From Xylocopa sonorina (taxonomy: Eukaryota; Arthropoda; Insecta; Hymenoptera; Apidae), in NCBI RefSeq assembly GCF_050948175.1, contig NC_135198.1, forward strand, positions 5,841,001-5,905,000: DNA of 64,000 bases, read 5' to 3'. The position numbers and the translations under genes were made by a program. The notes under the pieces were generated by a model. It saw only the letters and a program-made list of their open reading frames with translations, made no database searches and was not told the DNA's origin. Below, in pieces: positions 12,879-25,140 of the stretch. Numbering within the stretch: position 1 is the first letter of the stretch; each line of letters starts with the position of its first letter.

Positions 12879-13280
12879 CATTAAAGTTGACTGCTCACAC
12901 TTCGACACGATTCCTCTAGCTAAAATCCGCGCAAACTGCCCCTTCAACCCTGTACTCTAACCATCACGCCTTACAATCGAAAGATAACAGTTTAAAAACC
13001 CATTCGTACCACAAATCTCGCTGCGATAAGTGTAAAAAGAAAAAAGATAACAGAGTGGTGACGAACTATACTTACAGCCATTAAAGTTGACTGCTCACAT
13101 TTCGACACGATTCTTCTAGCTAAAATCCGCGCAAACTACCCCTTCAACCCTGTACTCTAACCATCACGCCTTACAATCGAAAAATAACAATTCAAAAACC
13201 CATTCGTATCATAAATCAAGCTGCGATAAAATGTAAAAAGACAAAAGAGGAAGAAAGTGGTGGCAAACTATTCTTACAAC
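12879..13280. repeat. tandem duplication, two copies of about 200 bp
   Basis: Copy 1 is 12879-13078 (200 bp) and copy 2 is 13079-13280 (202 bp). They are directly adjacent and nearly identical over the first 130 bases, with more substitutions and small indels at the 3' end. No frame is conserved across both copies, so this is a local duplication rather than an exon duplication. Copy 2 runs into a GC-richer block. Confidence 0.9.
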
Positions 13281-14340
13281 CCTTCGTAAGCAGCAACTTC
13301 GAGCCCCGATCCCGCGCGATCGATTAAACTGTAACACAAACGATATCGATGGCTGACAATAGGACGGAACTGTGCTTGGGAAGAGTCCGAGTTTCATATC
13401 GACTTAATACACTTCCGGGAGGAAATTTAATATCCCTTTCTCAAGCGTCTCCCTTGTAAATCCTTCTGGGCCGTCTCAATATTCAGGGTGCCGATATTAA
13501 CAATTCCGCGTGCGTGATTTACCGTCTCCCTGGTTCGATGATAATGGATTCGCCCTCTATCCCCGATTCCATCGGCTGTTTTATCCCGCCACCCCCTGCG
13601 GACCCCTCGTCCCCACCAGCAGCGCTATTCCTTGCCGCGCAGACTTGTTACGGCTTAATTAATCGCAATAATTAAAAGGAAGGCGTGGGTAACGGGCAAA
13701 GGCAGGATGGCGCAGTCAGCTTCAGGCGTGCTCCACGCTTGAATATGCAAAATCTCACTTACGGCCGAGAGGCCGCGCCGACAAGAATGATTATAGCTCT
13801 GGAAGGGGTGGCGGACCCACGGCGGGGGAGTATAATAGAGCCTGGGGATAAATCGAAAAGCTGCAGGAAAATCGATGGTATCGAAAGTGTGTTGTCATTG
13901 TGGAGAACATTTTCTGTAGAGCGTCGATGGATGTTCTATCAGAAATGTGCGAATGCAGGACGGCAGGATGAGATTGGTCTCGCGTGACGATTGGCAGATT
14001 ATAGTAGCGTTGGATCGTCGTTGGAAGTCCTGCAGGTGTCTGGATTCAAGAGCGAGCCACACTTTTTCTGGCTGCCCTTCGTTTTATGAAATTAGAAGGA
14101 ACGAGGAAAGCGAGCCTCGATGACAAAAAGCGATAACGACTGCACGGTTACGTTACGACGACATATTATACATTCCGCGACGATGATGAAAGGAGGCAAA
14201 GCAGCTGGAACATATTTCCGCGCTAAACGCTACATTAAAAACTTTTCCAAGAGGGTCGAATAAGAGAAGGTTGAAAGGGCCGCCCTAAATGAAAGAAGTC
14301 TATGTCTGTTTAATCGTGCTTCGCTTTAATTTATTACTAG
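13281..14340. other. GC-richer block, no gene recognised
   Basis: CpG-rich. A 100-codon frame at 13685-13987 (+) begins with GTG and has no domain; a minus-strand frame at 13209-13397 overlaps the preceding duplication. No TATA/Initiator pair was found here. Possibly regulatory DNA, unproven. Confidence 0.45.
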
Positions 14341-15240
14341 TTAACGCGCGAACATTCCCTTTGGACGTTCAAATCGCGCAGTAATTAAATAATTTAAATA
14401 ATTAATAAGTGTATGGTGTTGGGAGTAATTTAATGAATATCAACGTCGTTTCACGACCCGATATAAATCAGGAAACAGGTGGATATTATGTAGTTTTTTT
14501 TAATATGTGAACCATTAAGTGCACTTGCAAGGAAGGAGCTTGGATACGGATACAATATGTATACATAATTCATGTCTAACGATTTTTTAAGCTGGATTCT
14601 CTTCTATAAAGTAGTGAAAATCTGTGTACACGGCAAGAAATTGACTAATTATGAGAATGACTTTTGTGTAATGTGATTTATATTCTTCGATTACAATTTG
14701 AACTTAAATTAAATAGGTATTCTTTGAAACTGTGATGCAGTTCATAATAATGTATATAATATTATATAATTTTTGGTAATTTTAAACTACTTTCTACATA
14801 ACAGTTTGCGTGCACACATATAATTTTGATGCGATTTGCATGTAATTTTGTAATTTTTATTGAAGAAATTTGATATATAGATGCGCATTAATGTGAAATT
14901 GGGTTATTTTAAAAATAAAGGATCCCTCGATGGTAATAATAACAAAGTATAATAGAATAAATTGAAATATAAATTTTAACAACTTGATAATGGAAATCTA
15001 AAACGTTTAAAATCCTTTGCAAAATCTAAATTTCCACCCAGAAAAAATCTAAACTAAAGTTCACCATTCCACAAAACTAATTTAAAACTTTTCTTTTTAC
15101 TACAGCTTCACCTTCTACACTGCTCTTTCCAACTATCCAATCTCTCACTCGATCACACATCCATCCCTCGTCAATAACAACTTAACTACGATCACAAAAG
15201 CTGATTAACATTCGCCATTGAAACGTCAACTGGAAAAATG
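14341..15240. other. AT-rich stretch, nothing seen
   Basis: Strongly AT-rich with long runs of weak bases and no frame above 60 codons. No repeat recognised. Confidence 0.6.
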
Positions 15241-16590
15241 ACTAACGAGTGCAAAACAGTCCTTTGTTCCGTCGAGGAAGTAGCGAACGCTTTACGCGCG
15301 CGTACATGTCTGAAATAAAGGGGCATCTTAACGCAGAGATTCCTCGAGACCATCGAAAGCATAATTTAATGTACTCGAAGTGGCTTCAAGGGGCGAGAGT
15401 CCTTCCTCCTCGAGGGACGACAATAATTAGGGGACCTCCTTATAATAAGAACGCTTTATAATAAGGGAAAGCATCCACCCCCCTTCTGTTCGCCGCTCTT
15501 TCTACGGCGTGTCTCAGAAGGCGTCTTGACGTGGTAGCAGCATCGCGTCGCGTTCCACCGTCACGCGAGAGAAAGAGAGCCACCCCCGTCCGTTAATGAT
15601 TTCCACAAATTGTTGTAGAGCGGGGCTTAATTACATTTCGCAACAACACGGTCCCAGCCATGGATCTTCCCATTATCTCGGCCGTGGATTCTTTCTTAAC
15701 TCCCCTAATTGGTCGTTAATTCTTGTTTGTCTTTGTGTACCAACCGGATACCGCGGCGACTCTCGTAGGGGTAGGAGGAGGGCTGTTTACGCCAACCATT
15801 TACAGCGTATCCAGCTGGCTTTGTTCAACGCGCGCGACGCCTCACAACCACCGTCGATTCTCGCGTCGCGGGGGCTGATTTCCAGAGCAGACGTTTTTCG
15901 AAGAGGTTCAGCGCGGTGCTCCCGAGGGGCGTTCGCCTTATAGACGGACCGCCTTGCATTCTGCATCGTTTTAATAAAACGCTCGACCAAAGTTTCGCGA
16001 CTTCATTGTCCTCGAGAACTCTCCTCCGTTCGAGGAGGCTCGCGTTTTACAGACCCGGAAATGGCATCGGGATAATTGTTCCAGGCATCTTTCGGGACGA
16101 GACGAAACGGAATAAGAAACGTAGCGGAGCCTTGAATGCGACCCACGGCCATTAACGCTGGATACGTATCAATTTCAATGGGACACCTTCGGCTCAATAC
16201 GGATTCGCAGCTCCCCCCGCGAATACAATTTAACCCGTTCTATTGTCCCAACGTTAATCATTTCGCTGTAGAATCCTCGGGTCTTTCCGTTTACAGAATA
16301 TCGACGGACTCAGCGCGATTCGCCACGCCAGATTTTCAACCCCCTCGCGCCACGACGGTGCGCCTCGCTTCGAGGTCGTCGAGGTTTTCTCGGCTGAAAC
16401 ATATTGGCACGTTATTAAATTCTTGCCTAATACGATGGAATAATGATGTCACAGTGTCCGGCAACTATCGAGAATGTTAGGGTAGGCGTCTACTGCTCGT
16501 TTCAGAGCGTCAAATTCACGGCTGACCAAACACCTGTCCGCTGTGGTTCCAGTCGAGGGGGTAAACTGTTTAAAATTGTAATTTAGGGAG
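15241..16590. other. large GC-rich CpG-dense block
   Basis: One of the longest GC-rich blocks. Frames of 60-115 codons are open on both strands over the same bases (15596-15943, 15916-16155 and 16136-16480 on plus; 15787-15990 and 16003-16197 on minus), the signature of low stop-codon density rather than coding. The patch at about 15600-15760 is information-rich, with several homeodomain-like TTAATT/TAATTA cores, and is a candidate conserved non-coding element. Conservation cannot be tested here. Confidence 0.4.
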
Positions 16591-17697
16591 GGTCACCCTC
16601 GCGCGATGATTTTTGGTGCTATTTGATGTAATATTAGCCGTGATCGAAGTCTTTGATAACATTTATGTGGATGATGTTGTTGGTTTGGAAGAGAGAATAA
16701 ATTTTGAAAATCTGAGACTGGATAAATTAATTATTTTTAGTTGATAGGAAATAAAATTTGCTTGTGGACTTATCGTTGATATGGTTATTGGGGAATTTGA
16801 ATTTGCGTGTAGGTTTATGGTGGTTGGAGTCACTTGCTCTGGATTATTTTACAGTTCTCACCTGTTTAAGTTATCTTCGACAGTTGTCGTTTTTATCTGG
16901 AATTCTGCTGTATAAAATTTTACGAGAGCACGTAAGAGGTTGCGTTAAACATTGTCTTGCGGTGTTACGTAGATTATGGTTATCCGCGATTTATGGCTCG
17001 CGAGGCTTTAAAGGGGTTGCACGCTTTGATCGTCACTGGGTGTAATTGTGTGACTACCACGATACGAACTGAATAGTAATGTGGAGTAATGTATAGAACC
17101 GTTTCTTTGAAACAACTGAGGTATTTTAAATTGTAAAAATTCCAAGTTAATTTATGGGTGACAATCGCAAGCGTTATTACTTAAATGAATACAATTAAAT
17201 TATTATAATGTGAATCTGTATCAGTGTTTAAATGGAAAGCAGGTATAATTTCGTAAATTAATCTGCTTAATTATTTTAAAAAACGAAACCAAATATAGCA
17301 AATGTAAAATAGAATTTCCTTTAAAAGTAAAAAAGAAAATTTGTCCCTCATTTTCTGCGCAGATAATCCCTCTTTCAAGTAGTATTCAATAATTATATCT
17401 CTTTTACTTTTTTATTATTAAATTGGCCCATCGATAAACTACGGATTCATTAGTCAGATAAAAAGTTCCCGCATCGTTGTCCCCGTTCCTGTTCACACTC
17501 AGTCACAGCAAAGCTGACCTGAAAAAACTGAAGGAGATTCACCCTGCGGGGATAAGCTGAATCCTGCACGGACAGAGAGCCCCAAAAAACGCTTTCCATA
17601 CATTTATTATCAGCTCTACAAACGAAGTGTAACGTCTTAAGATGGCTTTCTAAAATTAATGATCTACAATCTTCCTAAAAAAAATCCAGCAATAGGT
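16591..17697. other. AT-rich non-coding stretch
   Basis: A 95-codon frame at 16758-17045 (+), rich in Leu and aromatic residues, has no recognisable domain or promoter. The rest is AT-rich without structure. Confidence 0.55.
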
Positions 17698-17987
17698 GAA
17701 CACGTAAAAATACGTAGCACACGTATTGTGTATCATTTTTCTAGAGCTTCACTAGTCCAAGCATATCGAAATTTGTATTAAAATTAATATATGTAAATTT
17801 GGCGAGGAACGTGTGAAAATATGCAACACGTGTATATAATTTTTCTGAAGCTTTCGTAATCAAAGCTTTTTCGAAATTTTTTCAAAATTACCATATGCAA
17901 ATTTACGAACGAACATGTCTTAGAGAGTTTTAATAGTCCAAGCATATTCGAATTTTTATTAAAATGAATATATGTAAATTTATCTAG
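17698..17987. repeat. diverged tandem repeat, three units of about 77-109 bp
   Basis: Units at 17698-17806, 17807-17910 and 17911-17987 each begin GAACRYGT and end near ATATGTAAATTT or a close variant. Unit 3 lacks about 30 internal bases. Substitutions are frequent, so the array is old. Non-coding. Confidence 0.7.
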
Positions 17988-18581
17988 GAACCTTAATAAT
18001 GCATTTTAATTTTTAATTGCCTTAATAACGCAAACTTTTGAATTCTCTCCTCATGTTAAAATGTGTAACTGTTGATAAAAAAGAAAAATAGAATATAATG
18101 TCGCGTTTAACTGATACGCTGAATGGAATTTAGAATATCACTGTGTCATAAGCTCTTAACATGTTCAACGGTTTGTACAACAGATAGCACATGGTCCACC
18201 GGTGTTCCGGATTAGATTTGCACATTTAGATCGGTTTCACACAGACCATTATTGTGCCACTGCCCGCGGCACCGCAAATGCATTGCTTTAATCTAGATCT
18301 TCTGTGTGGATTCGTAGGCAGTGGTCGACATTTGGAAGTACATTTCGCGCCGTAGGCAGTGGCGCGATGTTGGCACGTGTAAAACCAGCTTTGCACCACA
18401 ATCGCATGACACCACATGCAATTGCGTGGTTATTGACCTATTTTAGAGACCAGTAAGGACATTCCATATAATCCAGTAATAGAAAACTAAGGCACCACGG
18501 TTATCGACAATTGCATCGTTCCAAACACGTGCTATCACCCTGGCAATTGTTATAATAATTGTTATAGTCCATTCTAATCGA
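17988..18581. other. mixed stretch with a GC-richer patch and inverted motifs
   Basis: The left half is AT-rich. At 18180-18440 a GC-richer patch holds CGTAGGCAGTGG twice (18313-18324 and 18351-18362, spacing 38), plus CCACTGCC at 18257-18264 in inverted orientation. The minus-strand frame at 18226-18417 is Cys-rich only because it reads this patch; no domain recognised. Confidence 0.45.
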
Positions 18582-18788
18582 TTTCAGATAAGACAAATAT
18601 TTTCTTCTTACTTGAAAAAAAAGCTGTTCATTTTATTTCGAAATCATAACCGCCCTTCGTACTTTTGAGCGACAGTTCGGATAAGAGCGACAGTTTCAGA
18701 TAAGACAAATATTTTCTTCTCACTTGAAAAGAAGCTGTTCATTTTATTACGAAATCATAACCGCCCTTCGTACTTTCGAGCGACAGTT
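18582..18788. repeat. tandem duplication, period 112 bp
   Basis: Copy 1 is 18582-18693 and copy 2 is 18694-18788. The shared core of about 95 bases differs at only a few positions. Copy 1 also has an extra partial unit (GGATAAGAGCGACAG) at its end. Low divergence implies a fairly recent event. Frames at 18724-18993 (+) and 18755-18943 (-) run out of it and are incidental. Confidence 0.88.
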
Positions 18789-19942
18789 AACAAACGATTA
18801 TTTGCACGTCTGTGCATTAGAAACTTTAAAACAAAGCACGGAAGGGTGGCGCAGCCGTCAAACGTTGAATGTCGAAGATCGAATTTCGCTAATGGATCAC
18901 GGAAAAGTTTCCGAAGGCGTGAGTCACCGTGGGTGTAACGCAAATGGTTCTGCTGTCAGCAGGCACAGTCCAATACAAATATCCGGAAGTTAATAACAGG
19001 AGCGATTCCGCCACTCCTCGTATTCTGTCTACCGTGGCTGTTATCGTGTCAAACGCACAATGCACTTAATGACTTAATTGCATGGATTTTTATTGCACGC
19101 GACTTTCTACTAGCTTTTTCGTTCAACATATATTCGTTCAATTAATACAAACGCTATAACTCGTTTTATTGACAAATTTCAAATCATCCGAAGAGGACAT
19201 TTAAATATTACCAAACAAAATGTACAGTCGTTCGAATCTCTGTGTAGATCGATCGATTTTAAAATCATCAAGACAATTCTCAGATTGTCAACGACCTTTC
19301 CATTGCTGTGAGATGAAAAATCGGCAGGTTTATCGCGCGATGACGCGATGAGTCGATAGAAATCAGGACAGACGGGACGAGAAACCTTTTCGATTCGTGA
19401 TCGTACATAGTTCTCGATTTGCAAAGCGAGCGGCACACAGAGCAAATAATATTCCCGTCTGGCAGTCGGCGTTATCCAAATACGTCGTGAGAGTGAAAAG
19501 TGAGAGCGAACCGTCGGCTCGCAACCGCCTAGAGGCCCTCCGGAGCCTGTCGACGCATCAATCAGCTGATGACTACTCCGTTATGCCCTATTACGCCGAT
19601 AAATAGCCTTGGCGTTTCAGCCAAAGTGCCGGCCGCTCGTTTCGATCAAGTCGAACGAACGCTATGATCGATTTTCATACGAGCCATATAGTACCTTCCT
19701 TCTTGCCGCTTGTTGCACCTCCACGCGATTCGTGCGGCTGGGTAATGCACTCCTCGAGCGGAGGGATGGTGCTTCGTTTATTTGTGACGTAACAATCCTT
19801 AAAAAAAATAGCTGAGTCACGCGTTTGCTCGAATTTGTTTGCATCCTCTGTCAAACGCTAATCAATTTACCTTATTTGACGTATAAATATTTCCCTACAT
19901 TTGTACAGATTAAGTTCGAATAATCCTGTCGTTACATTTAAA
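18789..19942. other. mixed non-coding stretch
   Basis: A GC-richer block at about 19320-19780 has frames open on both strands (19397-19606 and 19609-19815 on plus, 19179-19445 and 19662-19844 on minus), none recognisable. The remainder is AT-rich. Confidence 0.5.
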
Positions 19943-20148
19943 CAGTAACCTACTATCCTCCATTCATTTAACCCTTTCACGCTTCTATTTCTCGAAACGA
20001 TGGATAACGAGTCCATTCAACTGTGTAATTCTTCCATTTGAAGAACAGTAACCTACTATCCTCCATTTATTTAACCCTTTCACGCTTCTGTTTCTCGAAA
20101 TGATGGATAACGAGCCCATTCGACTGTGTAATTCTTCCTTCCGAGGAA
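19943..20148. repeat. tandem duplication, two copies of 103 bp
   Basis: Copies 19943-20045 and 20046-20148 are adjacent, equal in length and about 90% identical, differing by scattered transitions. No frame is shared across the junction (103 is not a multiple of three). Confidence 0.9.
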
Positions 20149-20716
20149 CGTGTCGATACGGAAAGAATTAGAAAGAGAAGAGAAGGATGAAGGGTGGAAG
20201 AGTAGAGGGTTCGAACGCGTGAAGGTCGATCCAGCGATGAAAGTAAAATTTTTCGGGGCTTACCTGTCATCCATCGCGGCCGTCGATGCAGAAATCCATC
20301 TCCATTAGAGATGGCTGCTGGCTTATTCCCATGGTAACCTTCCCTTCTACGGTTGTAAGTCTATCTATTTTCCCTGAAAATCTCCACGGCACGGGTGTGT
20401 AGGTACACGTGTAAGCGGCGAGACGCAGACAGACGCGGCCTGTTCCTGGCCTTGTAACGTTTAATACTTGCGAGCACGCAGCCGTGCAATATCGGATGCG
20501 TCCATTAATCGGCTCTGGATCCTGGGACGCGCGGAAACTTTCGAAATGCTGACCCTGGCCAGCCCAGCAGCCGCGCGTTCCGTGCATCCGCGTTTGCACC
20601 TACCGATAAGGGTTGGGGGCTACGCTTTTCGGGGAAAACAATTCCCTCCACTCGTGCATAAATATTGATTAGCCAATGGGGCTGATCCTATTATCGCTCC
20701 AAGATTTCCGCGTCAC
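20149..20716. other. GC-rich block containing a candidate minus-strand first exon
   Basis: CpG-rich block between two tandem arrays. Frames at 20067-20270 and 20267-20599 (-) and 20468-20668 (+) overlap and are not recognisable proteins. A small region at 20264-20335 has translation-start and splice-donor features on the minus strand and is listed separately. Confidence 0.4.
20264..20335 (-). other. candidate first exon with start codon and 5' splice site (minus strand)
   Basis: On the minus strand ACCATGG (20335-20329) is a perfect match to a strong start context and opens a 21-codon frame that stops just before a splice donor, CAG followed by GTAAGC (junction 20264/20263). A second start, ATG at 20274-20272 preceded by GCCGCG, runs directly into that donor after three codons and two bases. 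Good start contexts beside a near-ideal donor in a CpG-rich block fit a 5' exon, but no TATA box or acceptor partner was found, and the region is short enough for chance. Confidence 0.18.
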
Positions 20717-21004
20717 GGAATCGTAATTAGATCGACGAATTTCAGCAGCCTCGACTATTTACTATTTTTATTTCCTTATTCAACGAAATTAATCGATTCT
20801 TTTTTGTACGCAGGAATCCTAATTAGATCGACGAATTTCAGCAGTCTCGACTATTTACTATTTTTATTTCCTTATTCAACGAAATTAATCGATTCTTTTT
20901 TGCACGCAGGAATCGTAATTAGATCGACGAATTTCAGCAGTCTCGACTATTTACTATTTTTATTTCCTTATTCAACGAGATTACTCGATTCTTTTTTGTG
21001 TGCA
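20717..21004. repeat. tandem repeat, three copies of 96 bp
   Basis: Copies 20717-20812, 20813-20908 and 20909-21004 are exactly 96 bp each and differ at only a handful of bases; copies 2 and 3 are closest. Because 96 is divisible by three, a plus-strand frame at 20804-21073 stays open and repeats a 32-residue peptide; this is a by-product of the period. Low divergence suggests recent amplification. Confidence 0.93.
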
Positions 21005-24000
21005 ATGTTTATCGAAGTACACTTTAGTTCTGTTTATTTCTACAGAGTGAAATCATGTAATTTGCTCGCCTAGGATAACTTTTACGCTGTGCATCTAATA
21101 AAAAATGCCAATGTTAATTGAAAATGTGGGTTTTAGAAGGGAGATATGATGATGTTTTTGATTTTTGTTGTACGCGGAATAGTTTTCGAAATTTTAAGCT
21201 CAACTTGATTTTTGGAGATGGAAAGATACATTTTTCTCTTCGTTAATTAAAAAAATATTGAATTACTAAAGTAGAAAAGTGTTGATAGCTATACACTTAG
21301 TGAACTGCTACTCTAAAATACCTATTAGGTTTAGGATTAACATAGATTTATACTTTTCTATTTAAAATATAATGTTTCGATTTAGAATGCCAGAAATATG
21401 TATAGTTTAAAAGTCATTTAAGCTGTGCAAATTATACGACTCATCCTGTATATTCTAAATGGAAGATAAAATGCAAAGGGGTTTTCGTTTAGCTTTTAGA
21501 ACTTGAAGCTGAACGAAATTTTAAATAATCCAGGCATTTTTACAATGTTTGAAAGCAAAAAAAAAAGAATGAAAATCGTATCGCGACGGCCACGCGACGA
21601 TATTATACAAAATCAACCGAGCAAGTAAAAGTAAAGCACACAAATAATAAATAGACCGAGGTGATTTTAATTTCAAATTGCGCGATGCGAAGTCAAACTA
21701 ATTCTGAGCATAAAATTTCGCGTAGCGTAACCAGACGAGCTCATGAATCAACATGAACGTTTACTTTTCGCCATGAAGGAATGGAACGTAAACAGCCGTC
21801 GCTAATAACCGAGTAGTTACGACGTGATGGTAAAAATCTAATTTTAAAAAATAATAACGCACGATAATGTATGCATACGTTCGCATGCGGCCATTTTGTC
21901 ACAGAAATACGTTTGGTAAACAATTTTAATACATCCTCTCTGTTTGAGTTTTGCGTATCCAGTGACGCCAACATTTTACTACCCCTTTTTTATAATTAAT
22001 CATGCTTAATATCCACTAATATAAGCATTAAGACCTGCAATCTAATTATTACTGTATTAAACAGTTATGTAGATTTGTCTCTAAATGTTAATTAAAATAT
22101 TCTTTCTCGACTTTACATTTCAACCAAACTACGAATTCAATTATACATACATTTAATGGAAATATCGATTTGGAAAGAATTTCGTTGCAAGCTGTTTATT
22201 TTTTCATTAATCCACGAAAATAATTTACAAAGTTGTTCGTTCGAAGCAATTATTTTTCCGATACAGGCTCCCGGTATATTGTCGAGGAATTATTTTTACC
22301 CTTTTCACGTCAATCTTTTAATATTCCGTCGAAAAGCACCGATAAGAGACGCAGCGTTATATATTTTTCAATAAGGAAAAGCCGAGCCTTCGCGATTTTA
22401 TTAGCTTTTAATAACTTCTTGCGTACAACCTATAAATGAATCTCGAATGACGTCGTCTGGACGACCTCGAAAAGGGGCAAAAAGGTAGCAGCCAGAAAAT
22501 CGTGTTAGATTATGAATGAGACGCTTACCTTTACGAACTTTTCCTCTTATTTATCGTTCAAACATTTATAGAAACACTATTCCAGCGATATATAAATTGA
22601 ACGCCTTGAGTGACGTTTCATTTTTAATTAGCGTTTCTTTAGAAAATACCTTACATTTACTAGCCATCGCTGTTTTAGGTATGTGTATCGAAATCGCGAT
22701 GTAATCTTTATTAAAGTGTGTATAAATTTGTATCGAAAATGAAATATCAGTGAAATTTTATTATGAAATTGGTAAAATTGAAATTATCTTACTGGAAGAT
22801 ACGAAATATGTCAAATCTATTTTCATTCGGTCACTCGTATATAATATAATTTGTATTAATAATATCGAGTGCGCAGCAATGAACGTCCGACAAAATGATA
22901 CAGAAACTTGTGAAATAATTATGAAATGCCAAACCGACATAAGCGGTTTAAGCGCTTTGTACAATTATCAGCGGGGATAATCAACTGATTCTATTAATTT
23001 ATTCTGAAAAATTGTCCCCTGAATATAATTAAATTTCCCTTTGGAAATTAACATTTAACTTCAGCACGTAGTCAAGTTCGATGGGATTTTATTTAAAATC
23101 CTACGTTTCCAGAGTCCAGAAAATTAAATAAATTATCTCTCTGTGACGACCACGGTTTATAAAATATGAAATTCTACAGTAATATGTAATATTGTGCAAA
23201 CCCATTAATTGGCGACAATTATATGCAAGAAAAAAAGTCTTTACACGAATATCCTTGTCTTCCATCTTGTATCGCGGTCAGACAACAATATTCTAAAATT
23301 TTTAACATTATTTTACATTAAAGAACCCTCAAACGATTGATATATACATATTGAAAACAATGTTAAGTGTCCAAAAATATTGAAAATGTAAAAATAAAAA
23401 TTGTACCACTTCAAAGATATCTATTCTTACGACTTAATACTCGACTCAATAATAACTATCTATGCTTTAAATATTATAAATAAATATATTAAAAATTTTG
23501 TAGCTATTCTAAATTATTTTAACATAGCGTTCGCGTCGTATCTCACATAAATACAAATCGAACTATGCTTTTTAAGAATCAACGCAAACAAATTTTATTA
23601 TAAATTATCTCAATATTCTACACTGCTCTCTAATTGCAACACTCCGTATATTCTCGCGAAAAACAAAACAGAAACGAAACATTAAAATTATTTTTCAGTT
23701 CCACGAAAGCCATCTCGATCGCTTAAACCACTCCTACGATAATTATTTACGAGCGTGGAATAATTAATTTCATTTGAATGCTGGTGCAGTGAAGCGAAAC
23801 GTCGACGATTCGCGTATACGTGACACGGAGCATACAAGCCTCATATATCCGAAAGCGAAATTAAATTCCGTTGTATCGCTGTCAGTTGCCGTCGATTTCC
23901 GTCGCGATGGCTACCAACTGGAACTCGATGCGACGTCACTAGGCTACGGATGAACAACAATCATGTCACAGCGGGGGTGGACGATCATTTTTTCGTTAGC

Positions 24001-24560
24001 AATAGCCTTGGACACGATTTCTGCTACTGATTCTTCCTTTTCTTGCTCGTATCCGGAGAAATGAGACGGATAAATCGCTGCTCCTAGACGTAGTCGTCTA
24101 ACGAATTACAAAAGGAGTTTACTGAATGATAGTTTCCTTTTTTTGCCCTAAATTAAAAGGGTTAACGCGTGCGACATTTCTACGAATATTTGCTTCTATA
24201 CGTGAGAACGTTTCGCGATTTATGAGAATAGTTTCGTCTTTAATGGAACTTTTCTCGAACGAAAAATATTGCATGATTATAAATTAAAGTATGAAAGTAA
24301 ATTTGAAATCATACTAATAATATTTGCATTTTTCTAAATTTGCGTATTTCATTTTTTAAAGTTCCATGCATCTCTTCTTGAACGATTCCAATGTATTGTT
24401 GCTAACGTCAATAGGCAATTCACAGACTGCGAGTCTCTGGTGAATGTGATCATATATTGTAGAAGAAGAAAAAACGAGCTCGAAAGTTGAAAATGTGTTA
24501 ATAAATCCTTGCGTCTGGTGACTGAATGGGCCGGTCCAGTGCTTCCAATAACGCGAGTTA
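21005..24560. other. long AT-rich stretch, nothing recognised
   Basis: About 3.5 kb of AT-rich DNA. Short frames at 21741-21974 (-), 22156-22439, 22516-22704 and 22750-22980 (+) have no domain or promoter. The motif ATCCTGTATA at about 21444 resembles ends of some insect transposon remnants, but no partner end was seen. GC-richer DNA appears only near 23690-23990. Confidence 0.55.
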
Positions 24561-25140
24561 TTGGTGGAATAAGAAACAAACGAACCAATATCGAGCGGCG
24601 CTATTGTTACCGCGATTTACTCTTAAAAAGCGCGCGGGGGTAGAAAACGAGCAATAACAGCGTCAAAATCAGCGCACGGAGTCTGGTGCGTTTCATGCAC
24701 AGCTGTTCGGATGGGGATGGGAGGGGGAGAAAAACGGAGATGCCGTGTACTCGAAATCGAGGTACACGAGGAGCGGAATCGGTTTAATTTCCGTCCACCG
24801 CTTCCGATATCTGGCCAGTTCTGTCAGACGTCAGTACATTTTATAATAGTGGATTAAAACCAGCCCCGGACAGACCTTTCGAGAGCTTTTCGTCATTCGT
24901 CCTCTCTGTTACAACGTTTTGCTTTTATTTCAACCCGGGTTACACGCGCGGTTCTGTTGCATTTTTCGTGGCCGTGCGTGTATCTGTCGTTGTTTCCTTC
25001 TGTTTTTTTTGTTTTTTGTTCCATTTTTTTTTATTTACGGTCGCTAAAGCCGACACGTGTATGATTTAATGTTCGAGCGCAAGACATTTAAACAATTCGA
25101 TTTTCCTTGTCGCGTGACGCCGGGAAAATGGCACGATTCG
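24561..25140. other. GC-richer block
   Basis: CpG-rich, with a small hairpin around 24745-24767 (GTGTACTCG paired with CGAG-GTACAC, one bulge) and T-rich runs at 25005-25035. No frame above 60 codons. No gene supported. Confidence 0.45.

Noticed and set aside
20804..21073. 89-codon frame with repeated hydrophobic peptide
   Set aside because: By-product of the 96-bp tandem repeat.
21425..21465. ATCCTGTATA motif resembling insect transposon ends
   Set aside because: A single ten-base match without a paired terminal repeat, target duplication or transposase remnant.
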